From Cerioporus squamosus (Eukaryota; Basidiomycota; Agaricomycetes; Polyporales; Polyporaceae), in contig JABYQS010000005.1 in NCBI GenBank assembly GCA_022592435.1, forward strand, positions 496,001 to 560,000: a stretch of DNA of 64,000 bases, read 5' to 3'. Below are positions 20,770 to 32,107 of the stretch, piece by piece (within the stretch, counting starts at the first letter, position 1; every line of letters starts with the position of its first letter). The translations under genes and the position numbers were made by a program. Below the pieces are notes generated by a model, which worked only from the letters and a program-made list of their open reading frames with translations, was not told the origin of the DNA and did not search any database.

Positions 20770-23700
20770 ATGCCTGCTAAGGGCCTCAAGAAGCGGCTCG
20801 CTCAGGCTGCGCAAGTGAGTGCAGGCGTCGCTGATCCACTCCGCGTGTAACTCACGGTGTCTGCAGCGACCCTCCAAGAAACGCAAGCTCGCAGATGACG
20901 GCAAAGCGGCCAAGAGCAAGACAAAGGGGAAGGAAAGGGCATCGGACAGAGCCACCATCCCTATTCCTAACCAGGGCGATGAGGACGACGTGGAGCTCTC
21001 GGACGATGACCTGGGCATGTTGGATGAGTTTGGAGGCGCCGTCTCATTCCTGAGGACGCTAGACGAGAAGGGTATCGCGAGGTGCGTCTCATACATCTTT
21101 CGCAAAGCAATTTGCCATATCTCGCATGCGCAGGAGCAAGAAAGAGACGGAGCGGCTACACTTGTTACACAGACCGGTCCGGAAGGCCGCGGAGGACGAC
21201 CTCCCTTCCATCGACTCCCATTCCGAGGACGAGGACGAGGATGAGGAGGAAGAATGGAGCTCCGGGATTGAGCATATGTCCGAAGACGAGGATATGTCCG
21301 GCACGGATGATGAAGTGCACTCTGTTGCTGAAACTTCTTCGGCGGGCGCACAACGCAAGCGCAGGCGGAAACCAGCCGTTCATTCGGAGGACGAAGAAGC
21401 ACCCTTCGAAATGCACCCTCGCAGACGTCACTCCTCTTGGGAGCCCGAGTCTGACAAGGACAAAGGTATCGAGCGACTGCCCATCAAGCTTGCCGACGGC
21501 CGAATACAGAAGAGCGGTAGCAAGGTCATCCTTGACCAGAGCGAGGAGAGCGGCTTGGAAAGCGACGACGAAAGCGCCGACAATCAGGTGGAAGATGTCC
21601 AGCGTTCGAGGGTGGAGGACGTGTCTACTGGTGCGCGGTTCGGCCGTCCCGCAGTAGTGGATGTGATCAGCCAGAAGTCCCGTAAGGCGCGGATACAGGG
21701 CGCGAAGGAACAGATCGCAGGACTATGTCAAGAAATCCTCGGCGATCCAGAAAACAGTGTATGGCGCTCATCCATCGCGCCTTGCCCATATTAGTTCACA
21801 ACCGAACTTATCCTGTTTGCAGCTAGGACTCTTGCGGCGTCTGCACACGTTCTCTCTCCCCCAAATTTCCACACCGACTCATCCAGAACCCGTACCGAAC
21901 GATGTCGTCATTCGCAAGCTGACCATGCTGTCCCAACTTGCCGTCTTCAAGGACATTATTCCGGGTTACCGGATACGCGCTCTCACGGATAAGGAGAAGG
22001 CCGAGAAGGTTAGCCAGATGGTTCAGCGGACCCGAGACTGGGAACAGGGTCTCGTGGGCGTGTACCAGACTTATCTGCGCAGCCTAGAGGCGGAACTGAA
22101 AGGTGTGAAACGCGGAGCGTAAAGTTTATTGTGTGGCCAAGAGAAGACTGACTTAATTCCGTCAGCGAAGAGCGAACTCGCTGAATCGGCGCTGCATTGC
22201 ATGTGCACTCTGCTGGTAGAGGTGACGCACTTCAACTTCCGTGTGAACCTCATAAGCTCCGTTGTCGCTGCCCTCAGCCGGAAGTCTTGGGACAAGGTAA
22301 GACCCACCCTGTGACTGCGGGTGTCTCATCTGTCCACTGCGTCTCTGACCAATTATCCGCATACCCTCAGTCCTCCGACATGTGCCTGGACACACTAATC
22401 AAGGTGTTCCGTGCTGACAACACTGGCGAGCCTTCCTTGGAGATCGTGCGGCTCCTCAACCGCATGATCAAAGAGCGCCGTTACAACGTCCATCCGGAGG
22501 TATTGTCTTGCCTAGTCCACCTCCGACTGAAGTCGGAGCTTGGTGTTCGGGCGTCTGAGACTAGGGCCGACAAGGAGTCGGGCAGTGGCGTCGGGAAGGC
22601 GCTGTCCAAGGGCCGGGCCGCCGCCCGCCGGGCGAAGGGTAAGACGGCGGACCAGCCGCACCTGAGCAAGAAGGCCAAAAAGGTTCTCAAGGAGCGGAAA
22701 GAAATCGAGAAGGAGATGCATGAGGCCGCGGCGGAAGTTGACAAGGAGGAACGTGCGAGCAGGGTAAGTGGCTTGCTTCTGGCTGCGTGCCGTGTGCGGG
22801 CCAGGACAATTGCGATGGGATCTTTTGACCGCGCCCGCTCACACGATCCCACAAAATCGGGTCTAACCACGCTTTCCTCCTTCTAGCACACCGAGACGCT
22901 CAAGCTGCTGTTCGTGCTATACTTCAGCATCCTGAAGAACCCACATCCGACGCCGCTACTGCCAGCGGCGCTGCGCGGGATCGCCAAGTTCGCGCACCTG
23001 GTCAACATTGACTTCTTCAAAGACCTGCTCCAGGTACTGAAGACACTCATGACGCGGGACGATGCAAGCGGCGTTATTGTTGACACAAACAAGGACACTT
23101 TCCGCACTTCCCCTGCGCCTGGCCCACACGACATGTCAAACATCGCCACCGTACAGCATGAGCTTTTGTGTATCGTGACAGCCTTCGAGCTTCTTTCTGG
23201 ACAAGGTGCGTACCCCAGTTCCTGGGGCCCTCTTCCCAATTCCCGACTGTCGTATCGCCCGGGCGGAGCTGACAATCTCATGCCACACTTCTATCAGGCG
23301 AAGCACTCGACATTGATCTCGGCGACTTTATCAACAGGCTATACGCTATCCTCCCCCAGCTCGCGCTCATGCCCGACATCGAGACGGCCCCGCCCGCCCG
23401 CGCGCAGACGAGCGTCCGCAGCCCGCCCCCGCCGACCCCCGCGGACGTGCTGTTCCGTGCGCTCCAGCTCGCGTTCACCCCGCGCTCGTCCGCCGCAGCT
23501 CCCCCCTCCTGGCGGTCCGCAGCGTTCGCGAAGCGTCTGCTCTCCGCCGCGCTCCAGTGGCCGCCTGCGACCGCCACGCGTGCGATCGAGCTCGTCGTTG
23601 TCCTCGTCGAGCGGGATCCGAAGCTCGAGGCGCTGCTTTCGACGGAAGACCGCGCGGGGAACGGTGTCTACCGCCCCGATATCGACGACCCGCAGGTGTG

Positions 23701-23812
23701 CAACGCGTTCGGGAGCTCGTTCTGGGAGTTGCGTCTGCTCGCCGCGGACCATTGGGCAGAGCAGGTGCGCGTGGCAGCAGAGCAGCTCTTGGATAATCGT
23801 ACCTCTTCTTGA
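20770..23812 (+). CDS. NOC3: nucleolar complex protein 3 (NOC3/NOC3L)
   Basis: A nucleolar protein that works with Noc2 in pre-60S ribosome export and, in yeast, in replication licensing. The start is ATG 20770 (MPAKGLKKRLAQAAQ) with a short first exon. An acidic and basic low-complexity N-terminus (to about 21650) precedes LPIKLADGRIQKSG, the Noc3 hallmark. Next come DVVIRKLTMLSQLAVFKDII and PGYRIRALTDKEKAEKVSQM, typical of the Noc3p domain. Then follow ESALHCMCTLLVEVTHFNFR, RADNTGEPSLEIVRLLNRMI and KERRYNVHPEVLSCLVHLRL. A lysine-rich helix (LSKKAKKVLKERKEIEKEM) leads to the CBF/MAK21-type domain (TETLKLLFVLYFSILKNP, LLPAALRGIAKFAHLVNI). The C-terminus shows a very GC-rich stretch at 23370-23560, then RAIELVVVLVERDPKLEALL, FWELRLLAADHW and stop 23812. 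Confidence 0.93.
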
Positions 23813-24433
23813 TGTATGTAGCCACAATATCCCTCGAGTCCTCGGGGAAACCCGCCCCGGGTGGCAAGGATGCTTTTGTATTCTATGTGCTCCTTGTAAC
23901 GTTGCTGCTACGTACGTGCCCGCGGTGGTGGTCTGTAAGCCCACGACACATAATGACCGCGAACCAAGTCCCCGCGCAGGGAGCAGACGTGACAGTGCGA
24001 GATCGACCAAACAACAAAATCGACATTATGACGAAAAACGAACCATGTTATGGGTAAGTAGCTCGAACTTGTGCGTTGTAGCTGATACAATGGTAACGCG
24101 CGTGACGCGAGCTATATCTACAGTTTGACGAGAGAGACAGAGACAGAGAGGAGATCGAAAGGAAATAGGATGCTACAAGGGAAGAGATCGTTACGAAGGT
24201 TCGTGACAGCAACAACAGAGCGAGAGGAAGAAATAAAGGCGACCGGTGAAGAAGTCAGCGACGGGCGCGGCGGCGAAGGGAGAGAAGAGTTCTGCAAGCG
24301 AGGAATAAATAAGGGGCGCGTATTTCGGCGCGGTATGGTCCCAGACAGCAAGGTATAAATACGCGCAAAGAACCGCGTGATAAGCAAGAAGATGTTCGTT
24401 GAGAAGAGACGATGCGAACGGAGATGTCGACGG
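23813..24433. other. intergenic interval between convergent NOC3 and TEA genes
   Basis: No gene seen. A GA-rich tract (GAGAGAGACAGAGACAGAGA) lies at about 24130-24153. Presumably 3' UTRs and terminators of both genes. Confidence 0.5.
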
Positions 24434-26292
24434 TCAACGAGGGTCGACCGTGTAGGAGTACGCATATGCCTGTGGCGGAGGGTATGAATACAACATCGGG
24501 GTGGAGACGTCCTCGGGGCCGCCACCACTCGGAACGCTCAAGCGAGGAAATAAGGGCGACTGTGGTGACACCGGCGCGCTCGGGTACGCGCGCGCATGTG
24601 CGAAAGTAGGGGAGGTGGGCGACACTGGCGGAGACGGCGACGCGAAGAGCTGGAATGATGAGGAGGAGGACGCGGAGGAAGGGGGCGCGCCGCCCCGCGA
24701 AGGGTACTTCTGGAAACCGATGAGTTCCATCGCGGGCGCGGCGCGGGTGGCGTCGGCTACGCGTTCAACGTGATATACCAGGACTGCAAGGACTTCATTG
24801 TCGACGACGAGCTGCTGCGTTATCGTGTGCACTGCAGGGGAGGATGCACGTGGTTAGCATGTGGTCGTGCGGCCGGAGACGTCGCCCAGGAAGCTGCCTT
24901 CGCCCCTTCCGGAGGACCCGGCGGATGGAATAGAGCTTACCATTATCGAGCCAATGGCAACGACTGAGGGCCGAGCCCGGCAGGTACGCGTATACCATCT
25001 GGGATGCTGACGGGTCCGCGGCGAGGGTGGACTGAAGCTCCGGTGTGGTCACCTGGGTGAACAGCCCGAGGTCCTGGGAAATGACGGTCCTTCCTGAACC
25101 CCAGCTCTTCGTCTGGCACTTGGCAAGACTTGTCCACGAGCTCGCAAAAGAGACCGCGCCATTCACGCCCTGGAGGTTGGGAGGACAACGCAGATCGGCG
25201 AGAGGAGGCATAGACACCCGGAAGTGGAGGAAGGTACGCGACGGCGATGACGGAGTCGCGCCGACTAGCCGGTCGACGTCGAGAGTAAGCGGAACCATGC
25301 CATCAGCCCAGAAGTAGAGGTGGGATATTCGGTTAGGAACCGACAGGGTGTAGTCAGCTGGGGATTCGGCGAACGATGTCTGCGGAAGCGTGAACAGGGT
25401 CGGATCCATCGCAAGCGGCTCTAGTTTGACAGGAGCGATAGGGTGTGTGGTCCGCGGCGATGATGATAGACAGCCGAAACCCGAGTCGGAAAGATGGGAC
25501 GAAGACGGAGGACTCGTGAACACATCCTCAACGCCCAGATCAGGGAATGGCGAGAGCTGGGAGGGGGGCGACAGGGAGGGGAATGGCGCCGTCTGAACGT
25601 CAGACGGGAACTCCGAGGTGGCGTACTCCGGGGTAGACGAAGACGACGCAGCGGGTGATTCGTGGAGTTCGGTTCTGCCAGGGGACACGGACGGGGAGGG
25701 CGACGGATTCGACTTCTTCTCAGTATGCGCAAGGAGGCCGTTCTCCTGGAAGAGCTCCTCGCCACCGGCGACGAGATGGAATTCTGCGGACGGAGATGAA
25801 CAGATGGTACGGCGCGCGACGCGCCCAATGAACGTGGTACACACCTGGTTGGCCCCTCCACATGTTACGGAGGACCTGGATGTGGCTGGCGACCTGTTTC
25901 TTGGTGCGCTCGATGCCGGCCTTCTTGAGGTGGTCGACGAGGAACTGGTTCCGCCACCGACTGCGGCCGCGGGAATATGTGGCCCATGGTGATTGCCAGT
26001 ACTGGCGCAGCCCTAGACGCGTCGAAGGAGCGTGTTCAGCGAGAGGGGGGACGGCATCGGCGTAGACGGACTCACCCTCGACGAATATCTTCTCGACGTC
26101 CTTGGACCAGACCTCGCTGCCGTCCTTGAGAAGCTTGTGGTGCTTACGCGCAGGGGTGAGGTTGTCCTTGGGGGCAGGGGAGAGCGACTCCATGCTGCTG
26201 TTGGTGGCGGAGGACAGACGGGAGGGGGACGGGGAGAGGGACGCGAAGGGATAATTGCGGCGGCGGTAGACAGAAGCTACTTCCCTCCCCAT
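24434..26292 (-). CDS. TEA/ATTS-domain transcription factor (Tec1/AbaA/TEAD family)
   Basis: A nuclear DNA-binding regulator. The start at 26292 is the first ATG downstream of a TATA box. The TEA domain is split by an intron: RKHHKLLKDGSEVWSKDVEK and IFVEG, then LRQYWQSPWATYSRGRSRWR, NQFLVDHLKKAGIERTKKQV and ASHIQVLRNMWRG. The last part is the recognition helix region. The rest is Ser/Pro-rich (activation-like), with a better conserved block LYFWADGMVPLTLDVDRLVG and a second half with VYAYLPGSALSRCHWLDNGK. A last exon from about 24830 ends in a Pro/Tyr-rich tail at stop 24434. Family members control development in fungi: AbaA conidiation, Tec1 filamentation. A role in morphogenesis here is inference. 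Confidence 0.88.
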
Positions 26293-27329
26293 GAAGGCCG
26301 ACTGTGTCACACGCGGAGGGGGACGGAGGATATGGAAGGCGCAAAGGGGACGGGGCGGGCTGGGGAAGACGAGCCGACATTGGGCCGGAAGGGGAATATA
26401 TATACTTGAGACGGGCGAGAAGAGCAAGTCGAAAGGAGCGATTAGAGCAGGAGTCGGCGCAGCGCTCGTCTCGTGATCCGGGATTGGCAGGCGGGCTCCG
26501 CTGCCCTGGAGTCAGCCATGCACACAAACCAGCCCCTGACGCTCCGTTTTAGCCTGGATCCCGCGCATTTTCGGTCCTAATCGCGGTTTCTGCAGCCCCG
26601 CACCAGAATGGAATGGACCCCGGTGCACGACGGACGCAGCCTGGGCCCCGCCGTGTCCCGTTCGAGCATAGCGGGCCAGCGAGATTTGCACCCCAGACGT
26701 CCACGGAGATGCACTCGCCGCCTCGAGCGCCGTGCGGGTCCAGAGCTGTATCAGATCGATATTAACGCGTTCGACGGGGAACGTGGAAGTCGCGGGCTCC
26801 GGAAGACAATGCGAACGCGCTGGACGCGTTCGCACCGGGGGCCTTTCAGCCTTCCCGAAAAGGAGCGGCATCGTGGGCACCGCTTGGGAGCAAAAGCGAA
26901 CGGCCTGAACGGGAGGTCAGCGGAGCCAGCGAGGGCCGAACCGTCCGGGTCCAGTGATGGTCGCCAGGCCCGCGCGAGTCAAGACAAAAGGCAGGCGCAG
27001 ACTCGCTGCAGGGCGCCGTGGGAGCTGCGTGGCGGCGGAGGAGCTGGCGGTGAGTAGACACGCCCCCACCACGCGTCGTCCCAGATCGCCCGCCCCGGAA
27101 GCAAATCTGGCCTGCAGGTGCGCGGAATGCCAACCTTACGCTCGCACAGAGCCCTTGTGCGTTCCCGGCAGCTGCGTCCCCGCCCGAGAGAGAGTTTGAT
27201 TTTGCCAACCCCAGCCGCTCATTCTCCCTGCCAGCGCACCGGCCCCGGCTCCCGGTCCGACCCCCGCACCGCGCGTCTCCCCAGCGCGCTCAGCCGTCGC
27301 GCACAGCCCTCCGCTCGTTGTCTCCGACG
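26293..27329. other. divergent GC-rich intergenic region (TEA factor / VPS23)
   Basis: About 1 kb between divergent start codons; very GC-rich, with no recognised gene. It holds the TATA box above and the VPS23 promoter. Confidence 0.5.
26397..26404 (-). promoter_or_regulatory. TATA box of the TEA-domain gene
   Basis: TATATATA, 105 bp upstream of the chosen ATG on the minus strand. No ATG lies between the expected transcription start (about 26365) and 26292, which supports that start codon. Confidence 0.6.
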
Positions 27330-29889
27330 ATGAGCAAGACAGACTCACTAACCCACAAGTGGCTTCGCCAGAACGTCCAGCCGTATGCTAACCCAGACGC
27401 CGTCTTCGGTCACGTCGACACGGTCTTGTCCCGCCACCCTACCATCCGGCCCAAGACGGATGTGTACAGTTCAGTCCTCCCGTCTCTCTCACTCGCATGA
27501 TCCGTCGCTCATGCTTACCCGCTCGGCGTCCTGCAGCATATGACGATGGTCGGACACAGCTCCTCCTGTGCCTGCATGGCCTTCTGCCAATAGCCTTCCG
27601 CGGAGCATCCTACAACATCCCGATCGCAGTCTGGGTTCCGAGAGACTATCCTAGGACTCCGCCTTTAGCATATGTCGTCCCCACCGCCGACATGCTCGTC
27701 CGTGCTGGGCCGGACATGGACGTCAGCGGCCGATGTCTTATCCAGTACCTCCGTGACTGGGAACGCAAGAGCGAGGTTTGCTGCAACAGATCGCGCCCGG
27801 CGAACGCCCATGCTCACTTTCTACCTGCAGGGTTGCAGTCTTGCAGCGCTCCTCGACGCAATGCAAGATGCTTTCTCTCGCCAGCCTCCAGTGTACGCGA
27901 AGCCCAAGCCTACCGTAGCAACCCCGGCGCAATCCGCCCGTCCATCGACGCCAGCTGCAGATTACTCGCATCGACCGCCGCCGCCGATTCCTGTCGATCG
28001 TGCCGCTTCTGTTGGAGCACCCTCGCACGCCATGCCGTCCGACGCACACCCCGAAGGCCCGCCGCCGCTGCCGGCCAAACCTGGAACACCCGCTGTCGCC
28101 AGCACGCCGCTGTCTTCGCGAAGCACATCGGTGCCCCTCCCTCACGCGGCCGCAGCAATCAGAAGTCAATCACCCGCTAATTTGAGCTCTGTATGTGCGC
28201 GTCCTCACGACCTGTTCATCGTAACTGATCATCTCACTGATCGCCGATGCGACCATCCATTCAATAGCCTGCACTCGCGATGAGGCCACCGCCACCGCTC
28301 CCCCCGCAGGAATTCGCCGTTCCTGCGCATTCGCAGAATTCCCCGGTTCCCCCAAGCTATGCGTCGCACGGCCGCTCGTCTGTCGAGTTGTCTACAAACA
28401 ACATCGCACCTTGGCCGGCGCACGTTCCATCGAGTCCTTCGGCGTACCAGGCTCGATCACAACCGCATGTTCCATATCGGGCATCCGGCCAATCGCCCTC
28501 TCAGCCGCTACCTCCGCCGCTACCACCGAGTCTCACTGGGACAGTCACTGGTGTTGCGTCGCCAGCAGGATACGGTGGCGCGCCGCCATATGGTTACCCA
28601 AGACAGGGGCAGTCTCCGCCGCCACCGCTGCCATTCGCCGCACCTCAGCAAGCTACTGGCGCGATCGCAAGCCCGCCGTATGTCGCGTACCCGGCAAGCC
28701 AGGCACCCCCTCCACCCTTCCCGCCTACATTCTCGTCTCCAGCACCCCCGCCCCCGCCACCACCACCATCCGTTCCTGCGCCGGATCTGTTGGACGCGGA
28801 AGATGACGGCGCAGCTGGCCCGTCGACATCCCCACCCCAAGCTGTTGCGCCACCACGCCCGCCCAACCCCGAGCTGCTGCGTTTACACGATCAGGTCCAC
28901 GCAAAGATTTCTTCGGAGCTCGCCTCGCTTTCCCAGGCCATGGCGCTCGACGCTGAGCGGCTGCGTGCGAATCAGACGGATCTGTTAGCGGGCGAGCCAG
29001 CTATCCGCGACGAGATGGCCAGGCTCGAGGCCGTCCGGGATGTGTGCCGCGGCGTGGCGGCGCGCCTTGAAGGGGTCGTCGCGGCCGGGGAACGGAACGT
29101 CGCCGAGCTTCGGCGCAAGGGCGACCCGGAGGTCGACGAAATGATCTGTTCGACGACGATTGTGTACAACCAGTTCGTGTCTCATTTCTTTCTTTCTCTC
29201 AAAGTTTATCCCTTCCGAAACGTTGGCTGACCCAACTCTAATTTTGCATCTATTATGGTGGAACTGTGGCGTATTCCTTCGGCTCTAACCTGCACCTCGG
29301 TGGCATTTGCAAACGATGTACTCAACAACATCCGCGACTGTTTCTCCTTCTCGCCTTCCCTCCCCTCTCCTGGCTCCCTTCCACGAACTGTTCCATGGAA
29401 CGTCGCATCGCGGTACAGGCTCATAAATCTCGTTGCCGAAGATAACGCCATCGAAGATACCATCTACCATCTGCACCGGGCCCTCAACACAGGGCGCGTC
29501 GACCTCGAGCGGTTCCTCAGGGTGCGTCATCTGTGATAGCTCACCCTCCCCACTATTCCCATACGAGGCTCGCGCACCACCATTCCCGGAAGTTCGGGAA
29601 AGTTGGGAGACACGGAAATGAGTTTGGGCTCGGCCTTTCTCTAGTGTCCCGAACCACCGTCGGAGGAAGGTCTTCAGGCTGCATGACAATCACCCCTCTG
29701 AGGCTCCCCCGAAAGTCCGCGAAGCGAGCATCCGAGCTAACACTTTGCCTCCGTTTCCACCAGGTAACGCGCGTGCTCGCAGAGGAGCAATTCATGAAAC
29801 GCGCCCTCATCGAGAAGATCCACTCAGGGCTGGCGACTCGGCGTCCGCCCGGCGACGCGGGCTGGTCCGCCTCCTCGGACTGGCGTTGA
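27330..29889 (+). CDS. VPS23: ESCRT-I subunit VPS23/TSG101 (UEV domain)
   Basis: An endosomal sorting protein that binds ubiquitylated cargo and recruits ESCRT-I to multivesicular bodies. The start is ATG 27330 (MSKTDSLTHKWLRQNVQPY). The UEV domain follows in three exons: TYDDGRTQLLLCLHGLLPIA, YNIPIAVWVPRDYPRTPPLA, YVVPTADMLVRAG and RCLIQYLRDWERKSE. It lacks the catalytic Cys of E2 enzymes, as UEVs do. A long Pro-rich linker (27890-28850) leads to a coiled coil (about 28870-29180). The C-terminal steadiness box is in exons near 29450-29830: TIYHLHRALNTGRVDLERFL and RVLAEEQFMKRALIEKIHSG. The stop is at 29889. Several introns; start and domain order match the family. Confidence 0.92.
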
Positions 29890-32107
29890 CGCTCTGGTGC
29901 GCGCGCAGCAGGATCGGAGACCGACTGTATTGATGTTCCTTCGAGAAGGGGAGGTGGCGGAACAGAGGATCGCAGAAGGGCGGGACTGTCTGGGTGCAGA
30001 TGCAGCCAAACAGACCCCAAACGAGAACCTGGCGCGCTGGCGTTCCGAGCGCGAAGCTCGCCGACGACTCGACTGTATTGGCGGGATACATGATCCATCG
30101 ATGTTTATGAGATGGAAGTGCGAAGATCTGATTACAGTCTCGTGACGCCTCTGCGTGAGTTCCCCGTCAGGCTTCAGCCCTCAAGCTTAAGTTCCTAGTT
30201 TCCAGTCTTGCAGCTCGCGGGAGCTGCGCGTCCGTCACGATGGGGGGCCGGGGGCCCTAATCCGCGTTCGATGTCCGCGCTGATATTGCTACATGTCCGT
30301 GACCCCGAGCTTGCCACGTCTGGACCGTCCTCCCCGCGCGCCTCGAGACACGGAAGTTCAGGCGATATCGTCCGATCTTGAAACTACATACGCCCTGTCG
30401 CTGGTGCGTCGGTCGTTGAGCGCGCAAGTGCCATAATGGACGTGTGCACTTTTGCAATTCGAGCATCTGGCCGGCATCTCCTCCCGGCGGCATGACCAAC
30501 TCGCCATCCCGGTCGGTGGATATGCAGAGTTAAACTTGCGCCAAGCGTCATAGCGCGAATACAAATCGCAAATCGCACATTCGCCCGCCCACGCTTCCCT
30601 CTTGCGGTATCGGGCTCCAGTAACTCCTTAGCGTACAGCGCAGTCCCACCGCCACGGACAGTCGCCGGGGAGTCGGGCCCGCCACGGCACAGAGGAGGTG
30701 GGATGGCTGAACTATGCTCGGGCTGAGAGGAGAGCGGTGGCGCGGGCTTGTCGTGGCCAAGGCCCACATGGCTACCGTACGCCCAGCGCTTCGCCCGTCC
30801 TGGCGCCGTCGGATGCGGCAGCTCGGGGAGCCGCGCCGAGCTACTAAGCACAGCGCAGACTCAGAGACTCGGACTCAGACTCAGAGCTGTCTCGAGCGCA
30901 CGCTTGCGATCACCCCTGGCGTCCGACGCTGCTAATGCACGGCCGACGAGAGAGGACTAGGGCCGCCGAGATGGCCGCACCGCGTTCGGTCGGGAGCTGG
31001 GGACGAGAATGAGCCTCAAGATCATACCGGCCGCCAGTCACGGTTCGTCAACGCGACCGGTGCAGTCTGCTGATGCACCCGAGACCTGCGAGGGAACGTT
31101 CGGGCTGGAAACACTCGGAAACGGGGTCGCTGTCGATGCGCTCGGTGCAGACGGCGGATGTAGATTGGAGATGGGATGCACCCGTGTATTTGGTGCCGTT
31201 AGCAGGGCCCTTGGCAATTGGGCCGTCCGAGCTGAATCAGATGCTGGCTTAGGCCCAGGGAACTGTACCAGTGCTCAAAATTTCGCGTTCCAGGAGTGGT
31301 GGCGGACTACTTTGGATGCCGCTGACGCCCCGTAGGACGCAAGTGTACGCTCTGTGGCTGGACTAGCCCTCTCTGATGCAAAGGATGACGTATGTACGTG
31401 CTTGATGAGCCTCGCCAGAGGCATCGCGAAGCTCGCATGGAGAGTTTGTGCCGGAGAGAAGGTACATTACGGCAGCGGGTTTTCATCTACTTGTCCACCC
31501 GGTCACAGTCTGCCATGTCGGGGACAGGACCAGCAAGTCCGGCTACGGACGAGACGGGGCACTAGAACCGCACCACGGTGCCGTATTACCGAGAACCACG
31601 AGCGAGCCTTGGCCGCGAGACGAAGCTGCGACGTAACAAGAATGGTCATAGGAAAGCTTCGGGACAGACAAATTCGTCATATAGGTACGGCAGCAGTACA
31701 AAACAGAACAGAAGTTGACATAAAGCGGGAGAAGACAAACGTACAGACCCTGATAGGAGGTAGCTATGGGTTCCGGGGATAGCGGAGTATCATTTAGACA
31801 TATGAAACCAGACAGGAAGAGCGACGGAGGACAGCACATGCGCAACACTGGAGTAGCATCGGGATTGGACATCGACAATCGATAGATGGGAAGCGACAAC
31901 TGACGAGACGTGTTTCGTAATTCATTATGCAGAAGACCACACCGAATACCGACGAGGCCAAAGAGAAGAACGCAGAGAGGAGAGAAGAACAAAGGGATCG
32001 CTTAAACAAGAATGAGAACATAATCATAATCATTACCACCATGTGCAAGGACCAATGTCGGTCAACGCAGCGCGGACGTGTTCAGCAGATGTTCGCCGAC
32101 GCAGCGT
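29890..32107. other. gene-poor interval between convergent genes
   Basis: About 2.2 kb without a frame I can support. ORFs at 30384-30851 (minus) and 31009-31335 (plus) have no resemblance to known families and overlap other open frames in GC-rich DNA. Confidence 0.45.

Noticed and set aside
22997..24128. 404-codon plus frame overlapping the NOC3 3' end
   Set aside because: After about 23280 it reads Ser/Arg/Pro-rich shadow sequence; the NOC3 frame switches through an intron and continues in another frame with conserved motifs.
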